A DNA stretch of 64,000 nucleotides from Chitinophagales bacterium. Lineage in GTDB: Bacteria > Bacteroidota > Bacteroidia > Chitinophagales > CAIOSU01. The notes beneath the pieces are model-generated. The model did no database searches, was not told the origin of the DNA, and saw only the letters and a program-made list of their open reading frames with translations. A program made the position numbers and the translations under genes. The stretch covers positions 202,786 through 266,785 of the forward strand of contig JBBDNB010000043.1 in assembly GCA_040877935.1 (NCBI GenBank), in the 5' to 3' direction. Below, in pieces: positions 25,790 through 33,557 of this stretch (position 1 is the first letter of the stretch; each line of letters starts with the position of its first letter).

Positions 25790-26962
25790 TTGAGGTATAA
25801 GATAATTAAGTTTTTGGTATTGTTATTTGTTGTATTTAAACTCTTTCAGCTTTTTTATTTTCGGGAATCCAACTTTTCAACAGCAGTTGTTTTTTACTTT
25901 CTACCCGCTGTTTTGGTATATGTACTGTACCAAAAATTTAATTTATCACGTAGATTTTCATTTTCAGCATTGATCTTTATTGTTTCGCTTTTTATTGCTG
26001 AGTGTTTTTTGCGATTTGTTTTACAGTATCCACAAACTTATACAGAGCAAAATGGTGCAGGGTATATCAGCCAATTCAAGGTGCCGAATAATCTTTTTGG
26101 AAAAGATAACAATACCACATTTCAATTTGAACCTTTTGAAATGAGAAATTACGATTCCCCCGAGTTTGATTATCCTCCTGAAAAAATGAATGAATATGGC
26201 TTCCGGGGAAAGGTGCCATCAGCAGATAAAAAAATCATTCTTGCCCTGGGTGATTCCTTTACCGAGGGAATTGGCGCGCCTGCTGACAGTACTTATCCCT
26301 ATTTGCTAAATCAGTTAATTAATGGACATGACAGCAATTATGCGGTTTTTAATGCCGGAACAGCCGGTAATGACCCTTTTTTTGATTTTACGATGCTTAA
26401 AAAGCTACATCAAAAAATATCATTTCACGAGGTTCTTTTTCTGATCAATACTTCAGATGTGAATGATGTGGTAATCAGGGGAGGTATGGAAAGGTTTGTC
26501 GATAATGGATTGCAATACCGCAAAGCCCCTTTTTGGGAGCCCTTTTATGCCGTGAGCTATGTGTTCAGGTTATTTGCGCATAATTTATTTGATTTAAACT
26601 ATAATTTGATGACTTATGAAAAAAATGATCGGTTGAATTTAGAGGCAGTTGAACTTATATCAGTATTGTTTAAAGATGAAATTGTTCCCTTTACAAAAGA
26701 GAATGATTTGAATGTGAAAGTAGTCTTACATCCCTTTTTTGCCGAATTCGAAAATCCATATCATATATACGATTCCCTTAGTTCAAAAATGTCCAGAATA
26801 GAGGGGTTAAATTTTTACGATAGCAGATCCGATATCATTGATCGCATCAACAAACCTGAAGAAATATACTGGATGAATGATGCGCATTTTAAGCCGCGGG
26901 GCTATGCTATGCTGTCCAGGCTTATTTTTAAAAACATGTATAGGGATAGCCTGGAAAATTAA
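25790..26962 (+). CDS. Membrane-anchored SGNH-hydrolase-like protein (TTG start)
   Basis: 390 residues starting at TTG; the nearest upstream ATG is out of frame and the downstream in-frame ATG would remove the membrane segments, so TTG is preferred. There are two or three N-terminal hydrophobic segments (about 5-80). Block I ALGDSFTEG (G154-D155-S156) follows, then NAGTAGNDPFFDF, NTSDVNDV, RGGMERF, PFWEPFYAVSY and block V NDAHFKPRGYAML. RGGMERF and the WEP motif place it with the tandem pair at 11660 and 12923, about 13 kb away, as the third member of that subfamily. Its stop overlaps that of the convergent gene at 26959 (TTAA). Confidence 0.82.
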   Translation: MRYKIIKFLVLLFVVFKLFQLFYFRESNFSTAVVFYFLPAVLVYVLYQKFNLSRRFSFSALIFIVSLFIAECFLRFVLQYPQTYTEQNGAGYISQFKVPNNLFGKDNNTTFQFEPFEMRNYDSPEFDYPPEKMNEYGFRGKVPSADKKIILALGDSFTEGIGAPADSTYPYLLNQLINGHDSNYAVFNAGTAGNDPFFDFTMLKKLHQKISFHEVLFLINTSDVNDVVIRGGMERFVDNGLQYRKAPFWEPFYAVSYVFRLFAHNLFDLNYNLMTYEKNDRLNLEAVELISVLFKDEIVPFTKENDLNVKVVLHPFFAEFENPYHIYDSLSSKMSRIEGLNFYDSRSDIIDRINKPEEIYWMNDAHFKPRGYAMLSRLIFKNMYRDSLEN

Positions 26963-27549
26963 TTCATACTATCCGATATGGTTTTTGAATTGTAATACTC
27001 AATCAAAAATCCATCAATGTTTTTTATGGCAGTGATTTCCGGCAATGGAAATTCATTCCTCTGTGTTAGATCAAACTTATAGCTGTGCAGTGTATCAGTT
27101 TTAAGATCAATGTTTTGATTATTTGTTTTAGGCAGAAAATAGATTTTTGAATGTTTCTTGCCTGAATTATGGGTCAAAAAAGTAGAGTCTGATAAATCAA
27201 ATAATTCCTGCACAAGGAAAAGCATTGCGCTGTCTCTTTCATATGTTTCAAAATTATTTTGAAGCTTCTTCCAGTAGTTGTCTGTTGTGCGATTGGCTGT
27301 ATGCAACTGATACAACAGTATATCATAAATTTCATCCCCGTTTGAGAAAAATTGATTGAATTCTTCCTTTTTGAGAAATGCGGAACTACCACTTATTTCA
27401 GTTATTGGCATCATCCTGAAACCGGGGGCGATATAGTCGCTTTTGCTGTATTCAGACATGTCAAATGTGTGGCTTGCCCGGAAAATTGTCAATGCCAGCA
27501 CAAAGAGTAAAATGGCGACCAGCCCAATATTGTATTGTTTATTGCTCAT
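26959..27549 (-). CDS. Single-span protein of unknown function
   Basis: 196 residues: one N-terminal hydrophobic segment (about 7-24), then a soluble extracytoplasmic domain with no motif I recognise (SDYIAPGFRMMPITEISGSS near the start). It overlaps the upstream membrane-protein gene by 11 bp on the same strand, which argues for coupled translation and joint function. The partner is a glucosyltransferase-like polytopic protein. The small protein may act as an accessory or periplasmic subunit; that is inference from overlap alone. Confidence 0.65.
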   Translation of the reverse strand: MSNKQYNIGLVAILLFVLALTIFRASHTFDMSEYSKSDYIAPGFRMMPITEISGSSAFLKKEEFNQFFSNGDEIYDILLYQLHTANRTTDNYWKKLQNNFETYERDSAMLFLVQELFDLSDSTFLTHNSGKKHSKIYFLPKTNNQNIDLKTDTLHSYKFDLTQRNEFPLPEITAIKNIDGFLIEYYNSKTISDSMN

Positions 27550-29008
27550 CTAAATTTTTATTAAAGATGATCTCCTGCACTTCAAAATATTCCTCATAAG
27601 CATCGTTCCAGCCTGAACCCCTGTAAGGTGCTAAATCCACAAAACTGTATATGGTTTTTGGTTTGTGCTCAAGTGGATCAATCCAAACGCGGGTGTTCGA
27701 ATCAGCAGATTTGAATTTACTGATCCTGTCCTGCATTTCGAGGTGGTAGCCGTATGCCCTACCACTCAGCAGATCATCTACAGCAGTTTTCCATGCGGGA
27801 CTATAGGGTATGCATATTATTATAAATACTGAGATCAATGGTTTTAGCTTCGCAAAATGGTAATGGTTAAATTTCCCTTTGATTTTTGGGCGAATATAGC
27901 TGAAAGCAATATAAAGCATTGTAAACCATGAAAACAGAAAGACAACATAAATGCTGCTAAAAAGTCTTTTGGGATAGAATTGACCTGCGTCATCTCCAAG
28001 CGACCAAAAATAAGGAAATGCCAAAACATGTAATGTAATTATTATAAATATAATAGCAATAACAACATGTGAAAGTTTCAACTTTTTAAATGGCGTATTA
28101 TCATTTTCTGATTTAGGCAATAAAAGAATGAAATAAATAGAAGCAAGCACCAGCAGATAGTTTCCGGAAATAAAATCCAGAAACGCTCCATTGGATACCA
28201 CAATGCAGTTTTTTACCGCACTAAAAAAGCGTTCGGTGTTTATGGGCATTGGGTTTTGGTTGAAATAAACCCTTATTCCCGGAGCTGATATGTGTAAATA
28301 GGCAGCTGAAAATGCTGATGCCAGTAAAATGGCAGTTTCTTTTTTTTCCGGTTTGTTTAGTTTTATTTGATAAACAAATAATAATAGAAGTGAAAAAAGA
28401 ATTATGCCAATAAATATTTCAAGACTTCCAATAATAGAGTAAACAAGAAAAATGCTGAATATAATAAGGGATAATTTCTTTAATGAGTGTCTTGTTTTAT
28501 TGATGTGTATTATTGTCGCAAATAAAAGTAAACTGCCAATTACAGGAGGGGTGTAGATACCGCTCATTATATAATAATAAAAGGCTGAAACTGTGGAAGG
28601 GGTATTATAAATACATAAAATAAATAGTATAATACTAATACTGAAAACAGTATGTTTCTGTTTATTGAAAACACCTGTTGAATGGATAAAAAAAACAATG
28701 CTTATAAAAAGGAGTACAAAAAGAATGATTGGAAATAATTTGTACAAGAAAAATGAATGGAAGACCAATGGATGAAGACCAAATAATATTGCTGTAAAAA
28801 AACGTCCATCCCAGGTGAGGTATAATTCCCTGATATAACCAAAGAAACCAAATTCCTGTGCCAAAACCACTTCTGCATAGTCTTCAGCTCCGGGGTAGTT
28901 GAAAAAACTGATAATGATAAATGGCGCAATAAAGAGAAGAAAGCCTAAACTTAATAATGAAACACAAAGAGCAGTTAAACGGGGTTTATCTTTAATTAAA
29001 CGGTTCAA
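27539..29008 (-). CDS. Polytopic membrane protein, DUF6056/glucosyltransferase-like
   Basis: 489 residues with about 11-12 hydrophobic segments, then a short soluble C-terminus from about residue 430. Near the N-terminus, YPGAEDYAEVV followed by YLTWDGRFFT matches the acidic loop plus W-x-GR pattern of DUF6056-type, GtrC-like membrane glycosyltransferases; I recognise the pattern only with moderate confidence. Such proteins use polyprenyl-phosphate sugars at the outer face of the inner membrane. The downstream gene overlaps by 11 bp. A polyprenyl-linked sugar donor would fit with the prenyltransferase-like and glycosyltransferase genes at 2-5 kb. Confidence 0.65.
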   Translation of the reverse strand: MNRLIKDKPRLTALCVSLLSLGFLLFIAPFIIISFFNYPGAEDYAEVVLAQEFGFFGYIRELYLTWDGRFFTAILFGLHPLVFHSFFLYKLFPIILFVLLFISIVFFIHSTGVFNKQKHTVFSISIILFILCIYNTPSTVSAFYYYIMSGIYTPPVIGSLLLFATIIHINKTRHSLKKLSLIIFSIFLVYSIIGSLEIFIGIILFSLLLLFVYQIKLNKPEKKETAILLASAFSAAYLHISAPGIRVYFNQNPMPINTERFFSAVKNCIVVSNGAFLDFISGNYLLVLASIYFILLLPKSENDNTPFKKLKLSHVVIAIIFIIITLHVLAFPYFWSLGDDAGQFYPKRLFSSIYVVFLFSWFTMLYIAFSYIRPKIKGKFNHYHFAKLKPLISVFIIICIPYSPAWKTAVDDLLSGRAYGYHLEMQDRISKFKSADSNTRVWIDPLEHKPKTIYSFVDLAPYRGSGWNDAYEEYFEVQEIIFNKNLDEQ

Positions 29009-29210
29009 TGTATTAGTTGTATTAAGTTTAGAATACTAATTTATACATATAGGTAGTTTGTACTGCAATTTGCAGCTCCCTATAAAATGAATTAAAAGTG
29101 AGGAATTAATCTATAAAAACAAAACAGCAAACATAAATCAATTGGGATTTAATATTTTTGAGTTATTGATTTGATTTCAGGCTGAAATACTTGCCTTCTG
29201 CAAGCAGGGA

Positions 29211-29234
29211 TTTTCTAATGCATATTCCGGGTTA
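29211..29234 (+). repeat. Dispersed element end, copy 1
   Basis: TTTTCTAATGCATATTCCGG followed by GTTAA. Near-identical segments occur at 61154-61177 and 63771-63795, and an inverted relative at about 63586-63610. The related copies share further upstream sequence (TGCAATAAAT), so this is a real dispersed element end. It abuts the start of the decayed SGNH copy. Confidence 0.65.
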
Positions 29235-29237
29235 AAG

Positions 29238-29518
29238 TGCTTTGACAATAATTTGAGTAAAATCATCAAACTGAATTCATACCCTGCTAAAAATATAATT
29301 ATAAACTACAATTATTATATTTCAGATAACTATAGCTATGAAAATTTCATTAAGTAGAAGGCTTGACTATAGATAACATGACAAATCAAGAGAAATAGAA
29401 GTATGGGGTTATCCAAATAATGTGAGTAATTTTATCGATTCTTGTAATCACAGGGCTTTAATGATTGCAGAAGAGAGTGATACCTATCAAGCGTCTTTAC
29501 ACAGATTTTATAAATTTT
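29238..29518 (+). pseudogene. Frameshifted partial copy of the SGNH-like gene at 31783
   Basis: The DNA from TTGACAATAATTTGAGTAAA to about 29485 aligns with 32413-32650 of the intact gene: long blocks such as ATAACTATAGCTATG, CAAGAGAAATAGAAGTATGG and GTGAGTAATTTTATCGATTC are identical. One extra base in ATTAAGTAGAAGG shifts the frame and creates stops. The last about 35 bases before the TAG at 29516-29518 do not match the parent. It encodes only the part of the parent after residue about 211, lacks block I and cannot be functional as an enzyme. It was probably made by partial duplication, possibly linked to the adjoining element end. Confidence 0.8.
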
Positions 29519-29569
29519 AGACACTAATTGAAAAATTAAATATTTTAAATAAACACATGTTGTTAATTG

Positions 29570-30985
29570 TCAGAAAAAGTCTTTTCTGACTTGCTGACGA
29601 GTACTACTTCCAATATAATTTAAGAATGCATATGTATTATTGAGCAAATCTTTGTGGTTTACAAATACATTATCGTTGATCGTTTTAATAATGGTTTTAT
29701 AATTAAAATAAAATTTTCTGAAAAAATATCTCTGGAATTTATAGGCATTTTCATTCAATCTTTCATCCTTAAACTTATTGACATATGGAAATATTGAAAA
29801 TTCAACATCATCTTTCATTCGTTCATAAAGCAAAGTACCTGGATAAGCAATTAATTCTCCTATCGTAATAAAGTTAAAATCAGCTTTAAGAGCGAAATCA
29901 ATACTTTTATCTACATCTTCTTTTGTTTCAATGGGAGCACCAACAATAAAAAAGCCCATAACCTCAAAGCCTATTGATTTGCAATACTTGATGTTTTCAA
30001 GAGCCTCATTTACTTTAATATTCCTTGAATAAAAATCCAGTATTCTTTGACTACCTGATTCCATTCCTATATATAATCTTGAGCAACCAGATTTTTTCAT
30101 CCACTCCAGCATTTCCTTATCTAAAGTATCTGGCCTGGTAAGACAAGACCATTTAAGGTTTATACCTCTTTCAATCAACAACTTACAAAATTCAATAACT
30201 CGCTTTGGGACAGCCGTAAAGGTATCGTCAATAAACCTAAATGACTTAATATCAAATAGATCAATGTATTCCTGGACCTGAGCAACCATGTTTTCTGGAC
30301 TTAAGGCAGTTAATTTTTTCCCAAATGATTTAATACAATAATTACATTGATATGGACAACCCCTTGCACTCTGAATCAAACCATAGGGCTTTGGAAAAAA
30401 AGGTTCTCCATATAATTGGTTTTTAAGCAAATCAAAGGCTGGTATGGGCAATTCATTAGGGTCGGGTATCCGGCTCACTCCCTTTTGATGAATAGGCACG
30501 CCATGCTTTCTGTATGATATGCCTTTTATAGTTTCATATTCGATTTTCCCTTCCATGGCATTAAGTAATTCTGAAAAAACGATATCAGGTTCTCCATGTA
30601 TTACATAATCTACATTTATATTTTCCAATGTTTCTTCTGCAAATACAGTAGCGTAATGACCAAATAATATAAAGGGGGTATCTGGAAATTCGGATTTTAT
30701 TTCATCAATAGCCGCCATATCCTCTTCAAAACATTCAAACCCGCAAATACTGATAATGAACTCAGGCGCAATTGTTTTAATTTTCTGGTGTAATTCCGGC
30801 TGTTCTATATTCTCAGCAATAGCATCAATCAGAACAGGGTCACCACAATTCCACCCTCTGTAAATGGCGGCTAAACTCAACAATTCAATAGGTTGAAATA
30901 AAAAAGTAGGTGATTTATATGAGCACATATAGCGCCTCATAATTCTTTGCCTGTTGGGAAGATTAAGAAATAAAGCTCTCTTCAT
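29570..30985 (-). CDS. B12-binding-domain radical SAM protein
   Basis: 471 residues. The N-terminal cobalamin-type domain (about 1-180) has PIELLSLAAIYRGW, HGEPDIVFSELL and a GHYATVF strand, without a canonical DxHxxG. The cluster motif RGCPYQCNYC gives C210, C214 and C217, then FRFIDDTFTA, YIGMESGSQ and GAPIETKEDV, all typical of this class. It differs from the 20000-21547 enzyme in length and lacks its hydrophobic tail. Upstream (30986-31200) lies a gene fragment, so it appears to sit at the edge of the decayed zone but is itself intact. It may act on a lipid or glycan intermediate of the locus; the reaction is unknown. Confidence 0.87.
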   Translation of the reverse strand: MKRALFLNLPNRQRIMRRYMCSYKSPTFLFQPIELLSLAAIYRGWNCGDPVLIDAIAENIEQPELHQKIKTIAPEFIISICGFECFEEDMAAIDEIKSEFPDTPFILFGHYATVFAEETLENINVDYVIHGEPDIVFSELLNAMEGKIEYETIKGISYRKHGVPIHQKGVSRIPDPNELPIPAFDLLKNQLYGEPFFPKPYGLIQSARGCPYQCNYCIKSFGKKLTALSPENMVAQVQEYIDLFDIKSFRFIDDTFTAVPKRVIEFCKLLIERGINLKWSCLTRPDTLDKEMLEWMKKSGCSRLYIGMESGSQRILDFYSRNIKVNEALENIKYCKSIGFEVMGFFIVGAPIETKEDVDKSIDFALKADFNFITIGELIAYPGTLLYERMKDDVEFSIFPYVNKFKDERLNENAYKFQRYFFRKFYFNYKTIIKTINDNVFVNHKDLLNNTYAFLNYIGSSTRQQVRKDFF

Positions 30986-31089
30986 TGTTATAATTTCTCA
31001 GATTAAACAGCTATAACGGCTTTGTATTCACCAAATATATGCTTATTTGCAGCCACATTCAATGAAATGAACCTGAAACTTCAAATGCC

Positions 31090-31275
31090 TTAGTTTGGTT
31101 TAGCCAATCTCTCGCTTTTTATAAATGTCACTATTGAACCTGCAAATAGCTTATGTGCATAAGCATTAGGGTGGCTGTCTTTAGGTTGGCAACTGTATTC
31201 TTTGTTTTTCATAATTTTCGAAAAGTCTATAGTGTATAACCCATTTCTTTAGCAAAACTCAAGTACTTGCCTGTT
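31090..31275 (-). pseudogene. C-terminal fragment of an SGNH-like gene, frameshifted
   Basis: Minus-strand reading gives MKNKEYSCQPKDSHPNAYAH then KLFAGSIVTFIKS, ending at a TAA at 31090-31092. KDSHPNAYAH is a clear SGNH block V (Asp-x-His). Upstream, the preceding residues YLSFAKEMGYTL continue the homology-like text in another frame, so a frameshift lies near 31225-31230. The rest of the gene is absent: the transposase remnant joins directly at about 31260. It is distinct in sequence from the intact SGNH genes in the window, so it represents a further lost family member. Confidence 0.65.
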
Positions 31276-31666
31276 TGGAAAAGGATACGTTGTCGATCCG
31301 GCTGACCGGCAAAAACGGCCCGAAATGTTTGAGCAGCAGAAAATAGACATCCTTGAAGAACTCGTTGTCCCGCCCCCTGGACCCGTCTCCTGCCGTGCTT
31401 TTTGCCGGTGCCGATCCCAGCCCCAGGTGGTTGAGCTTCCCGGCCAGGGCCCACATGCCATCGCATGTTTCCCCCATTGAATCGCAATGCCCTAATATGC
31501 CGAAGAGCTTGGTCAAAAGCTGTGTCCAGGAATCAAAGGTCTTGTAGTACCTGTCGGACTTGTGCTGCCTGACCAGTAGGTCAAACTTGTTGCGGGTTAA
31601 CAGGTCGATGACCTGTTTGAAGACCGGCTGACCTACTAAATGTTTTTCAGTATTTTTGTTGCTCAT
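31259..31666 (-). pseudogene. Truncated IS4-type transposase (DUF4372-like N-terminus)
   Basis: 135 residues against about 380 for the full transposase family. The start (MSNKNTEKHLVGQPVFKQVI), then DSWTQLLTKLFGILGHCDSM, GKLNHLGLGSAPAKST and RDNEFFKDVYFLLL, match the N-terminal domain of IS4-family transposases common in Bacteroidota. The catalytic DDE region is missing: homology stops near residue 124 and the frame ends in adjoining SGNH-remnant DNA. The region is visibly GC-richer than its surroundings, consistent with acquisition. No intact insertion sequence exists in the window, so it cannot transpose itself. Confidence 0.85.
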
Positions 31667-31782
31667 ATTTTGTGGTTGTGGAAAACCGAAATATGAGAAA
31701 AAGAGGGGCGGTAAACAATGCTGCCCCTGTGTCAGGGATTGAACTGAATTTTAGCTATTGGTGCTGAAGCAAAATTGTATGA

Positions 31783-32784
31783 ATGAAGCAGTTGTTTGTA
31801 ATATTTACCTCTTACCTGTTTATTGAGTTTATCATAAGGTTCTCGCTTTCTATATTATATCCGGCTGAGTTTTTCCAACCATGGAAAATAATATATCAAT
31901 ACTATCCTCAGGCATTAAAAATCAGTGAAGAATACGCCACATCTGATAGGCAACAAAATAAAATCCTGATCTTATCATCTTCGGCTCTAACTGATGAATG
32001 GGGAGGCTTTGAAAAAGTTCTTGAAGAAAAGCTCAATGAGAATGCCAAAGACTGGCAGGTTTTTAATGGTTCAGGAGTTGGTTTTACCTCACTTGATAAT
32101 CTCAATACTCTCCAACTTCTCAATGATCTTAAATTTGATTACCTGATCTATTATAATTCTATAAATGATGCGCGTTTAAATAATTGTCCACCGGATGTAT
32201 TTGAATCTGATTACACACACATTCGATGGAACAATGAAGTGGCAAGTATTATGCGGCATAAAGAGATCAATATCACTGTCATTCCATTTGTGCTTGATTT
32301 CTTAGCTCAGAAACTGCGACAGAAAATTTTTGACCAGGATTTTATTCCTGATAATTACAAAGACCGCCCAGACTGGCAAAAATATGGGAGTGATTTTAAG
32401 TCATTAAAGAGTTTTGATAAAAACTTGAGTAAAATCATTAAGCTAAACCCATATCCGGCTAAAAATATAATTATAGACTACAATTACTATGTTCCAGATA
32501 ACTATAGCTATGAAGATTTTATTAATAAAAGGCTTGACTATAGATATCATGACAAATCAAGAGAAATAGAAGTATGGGGTTATCCGGATAATGTGAGTAA
32601 TTTTATCGATTCTTGTAATCACAGAGCTTTAAAGATTGCAGAAGAGACTGCTAACACGCAATTTTATTCTGTAAAAAATAGGCTTAGCAGCTCAGCTTTT
32701 TTTGCTGATATATGCCATTATTCGGAAAAAGGAATAGATTCACTTGCCTTTTTTGCTTCTATAAAAATAATTCACGATAAATAA
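31783..32784 (+). CDS. SGNH-hydrolase-like protein, divergent
   Basis: 333 residues with an N-terminal hydrophobic segment (about 4-27). Block I is degenerate (ILILSSSALTDE in place of GDSxT), block II-like FNGSGVGFTS, block III YYNSINDARLNN (SIND for GxND, keeping Asn and Asp) and block V FADICHYSEKG (Asp-x-x-His pattern). It probably belongs to the SGNH-like superfamily, but whether it is catalytically active is doubtful. Its 3' half (after about residue 211) has a decayed partial copy at 29238-29518. It is followed after 3 bp by another SGNH fragment. Confidence 0.68.
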   Translation: MKQLFVIFTSYLFIEFIIRFSLSILYPAEFFQPWKIIYQYYPQALKISEEYATSDRQQNKILILSSSALTDEWGGFEKVLEEKLNENAKDWQVFNGSGVGFTSLDNLNTLQLLNDLKFDYLIYYNSINDARLNNCPPDVFESDYTHIRWNNEVASIMRHKEINITVIPFVLDFLAQKLRQKIFDQDFIPDNYKDRPDWQKYGSDFKSLKSFDKNLSKIIKLNPYPAKNIIIDYNYYVPDNYSYEDFINKRLDYRYHDKSREIEVWGYPDNVSNFIDSCNHRALKIAEETANTQFYSVKNRLSSSAFFADICHYSEKGIDSLAFFASIKIIHDK

Positions 32785-32787
32785 CTA

Positions 32788-32907
32788 ATGTATATTAAGT
32801 ACAATACATTTATTTATTTTATGAATGATTCACATATAGAACCTCAATACCAGCCTTATTTAGCAAATAAAATTGCTGAATTGCTATTAAATTCGAATGA
32901 AAAATAA
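32788..32907 (+). pseudogene. C-terminal remnant of an SGNH-like gene
   Basis: An open frame of 39 codons, too short to be an enzyme, reads YFMNDSHIEPQYQPYLANKI near its middle. NDSH followed by a helix-like tail is the block V/C-terminal end of SGNH proteins. Nothing upstream in frame encodes the rest of a domain, so I read it as a truncated remnant rather than a gene. It lies 8 bp before the DUF5989 gene, an arrangement (SGNH then DUF5989) known from polysaccharide loci. Confidence 0.5.
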
Positions 32908-32915
32908 AATTGCTG

Positions 32916-33059
32916 ATGATGAGTGCATTTATAAGATTTCTTTTTGAGTACAAAAAATGGTGGTTACCTCCTGTTTTGGCCGCCTTTTTAATAATATTTT
33001 TATTGATACTTTTTGCTAAAGAAGAAAGTGCTAATCCTTTTATTTATCCAAAGTTTTAA
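32916..33059 (+). CDS. DUF5989-like small membrane protein
   Basis: 47 residues, starting at either of two adjacent ATGs (32916, 32919). An aromatic and basic N-terminus (FIRFLFEYKKWWLPP) precedes one membrane segment, with the tail ANPFIYPKF. This matches the DUF5989 pattern: amphipathic FLWEF/K-R-KKxW, one span, then xPFIYxLF. DUF5989 genes typically sit with SxtJ-like membrane proteins, carbamoyltransferases and SGNH genes in surface-glycan loci. Here the usual partners are absent, apart from the SGNH remnant 8 bp upstream, so it appears to be an orphan leftover of a larger operon. Confidence 0.72.
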   Translation: MMSAFIRFLFEYKKWWLPPVLAAFLIIFLLILFAKEESANPFIYPKF

Positions 33060-33557
33060 TTTGGAGTGCTATTTAGTGTCTGTAGTAAACATGTTTATTT
33101 TACCGAATGTTATCTTGTCATAAAAAATCAGCCTTGCATTTTGCTGACCTTGCAAGCCGGAAGCACTGCGAGGGTTGCGGATTTTTGCCAAATTCCATTC
33201 TAATGACAATAGACATATAGGTCTCAATGACTTTGGATGTTCCCCGCTGCTGTAATTGTCGCGCTGCCAATGAATAGAGTTTTATTGTACCATCTTTCAA
33301 TTAAGCTTAAACATATAAAAAAGCATCTTTTTTATTTTTAATTTCAATCAAGGTGTATATTGTGGCTGTATTCCATTGAGTGTCTATTCCATTAATTCTC
33401 TAATCTTCCAGTCAACCAGTCAACAAACCAACTAATCCACCCATGTTGATAGAAGTATTTGATAAGGCATTGCTTAATTTTATACCTTTATTATTGCTGA
33501 AACTAAACAAAGTGCCTTAGCTTCTTATTAATATTGTCTTAAAAGAAATCAAATATC
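33060..33557. other. 498-bp gap upstream of trxB
   Basis: No gene I trust. A 60-codon minus-strand frame (33118-33300) has plausible composition but no family, and the sequence looks like a dispersed non-coding repeat. At about 33408-33441 an eight-base unit (CCAGTCAA, CCAGTCAA, CAAACCAA, CTAATCCA) is repeated with drift. The trxB promoter must lie in the final AT-rich 100 bp, but no clear TAnnTTTG box is visible. Confidence 0.5.

Larger units (their letters stand above)
29009..29569. other. 561-bp gap holding a repeat and a decayed gene copy
   Basis: No intact gene. The part 29211-29234 is a copy of a dispersed element end, and 29238-29518 is a frameshifted remnant similar to the 3' half of the SGNH gene at 31783 (both annotated separately). 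The part 29009-29200 is AT-rich and shows nothing recognisable; it should contain the promoter of the minus-strand gene starting at 29008. Confidence 0.6.
30986..31782. other. 797-bp gap made of gene and transposase remnants
   Basis: No intact gene. It contains, from left to right, AT-rich sequence that should carry the promoter of the 30985 gene, a C-terminal SGNH fragment (31090-31275) and a truncated IS4-type transposase (31259-31666). A GC-richer stretch at about 31700-31740 (GGGGCGGTAAACAATGCTGC) may be the outer end of the insertion sequence. Confidence 0.6.

Noticed and set aside
29260..29420. Possible new small gene in the gap at 29.3 kb
   Set aside because: The protein-like text is explained by homology to the SGNH gene at 31783, with a frameshift and stops; treated as a pseudogene.
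31227..31487. 86-codon minus-strand frame
   Set aside because: Alternative frame of the transposase remnant; only its last dozen codons (YLSFAKEMGYTL) matter, as part of the SGNH remnant.
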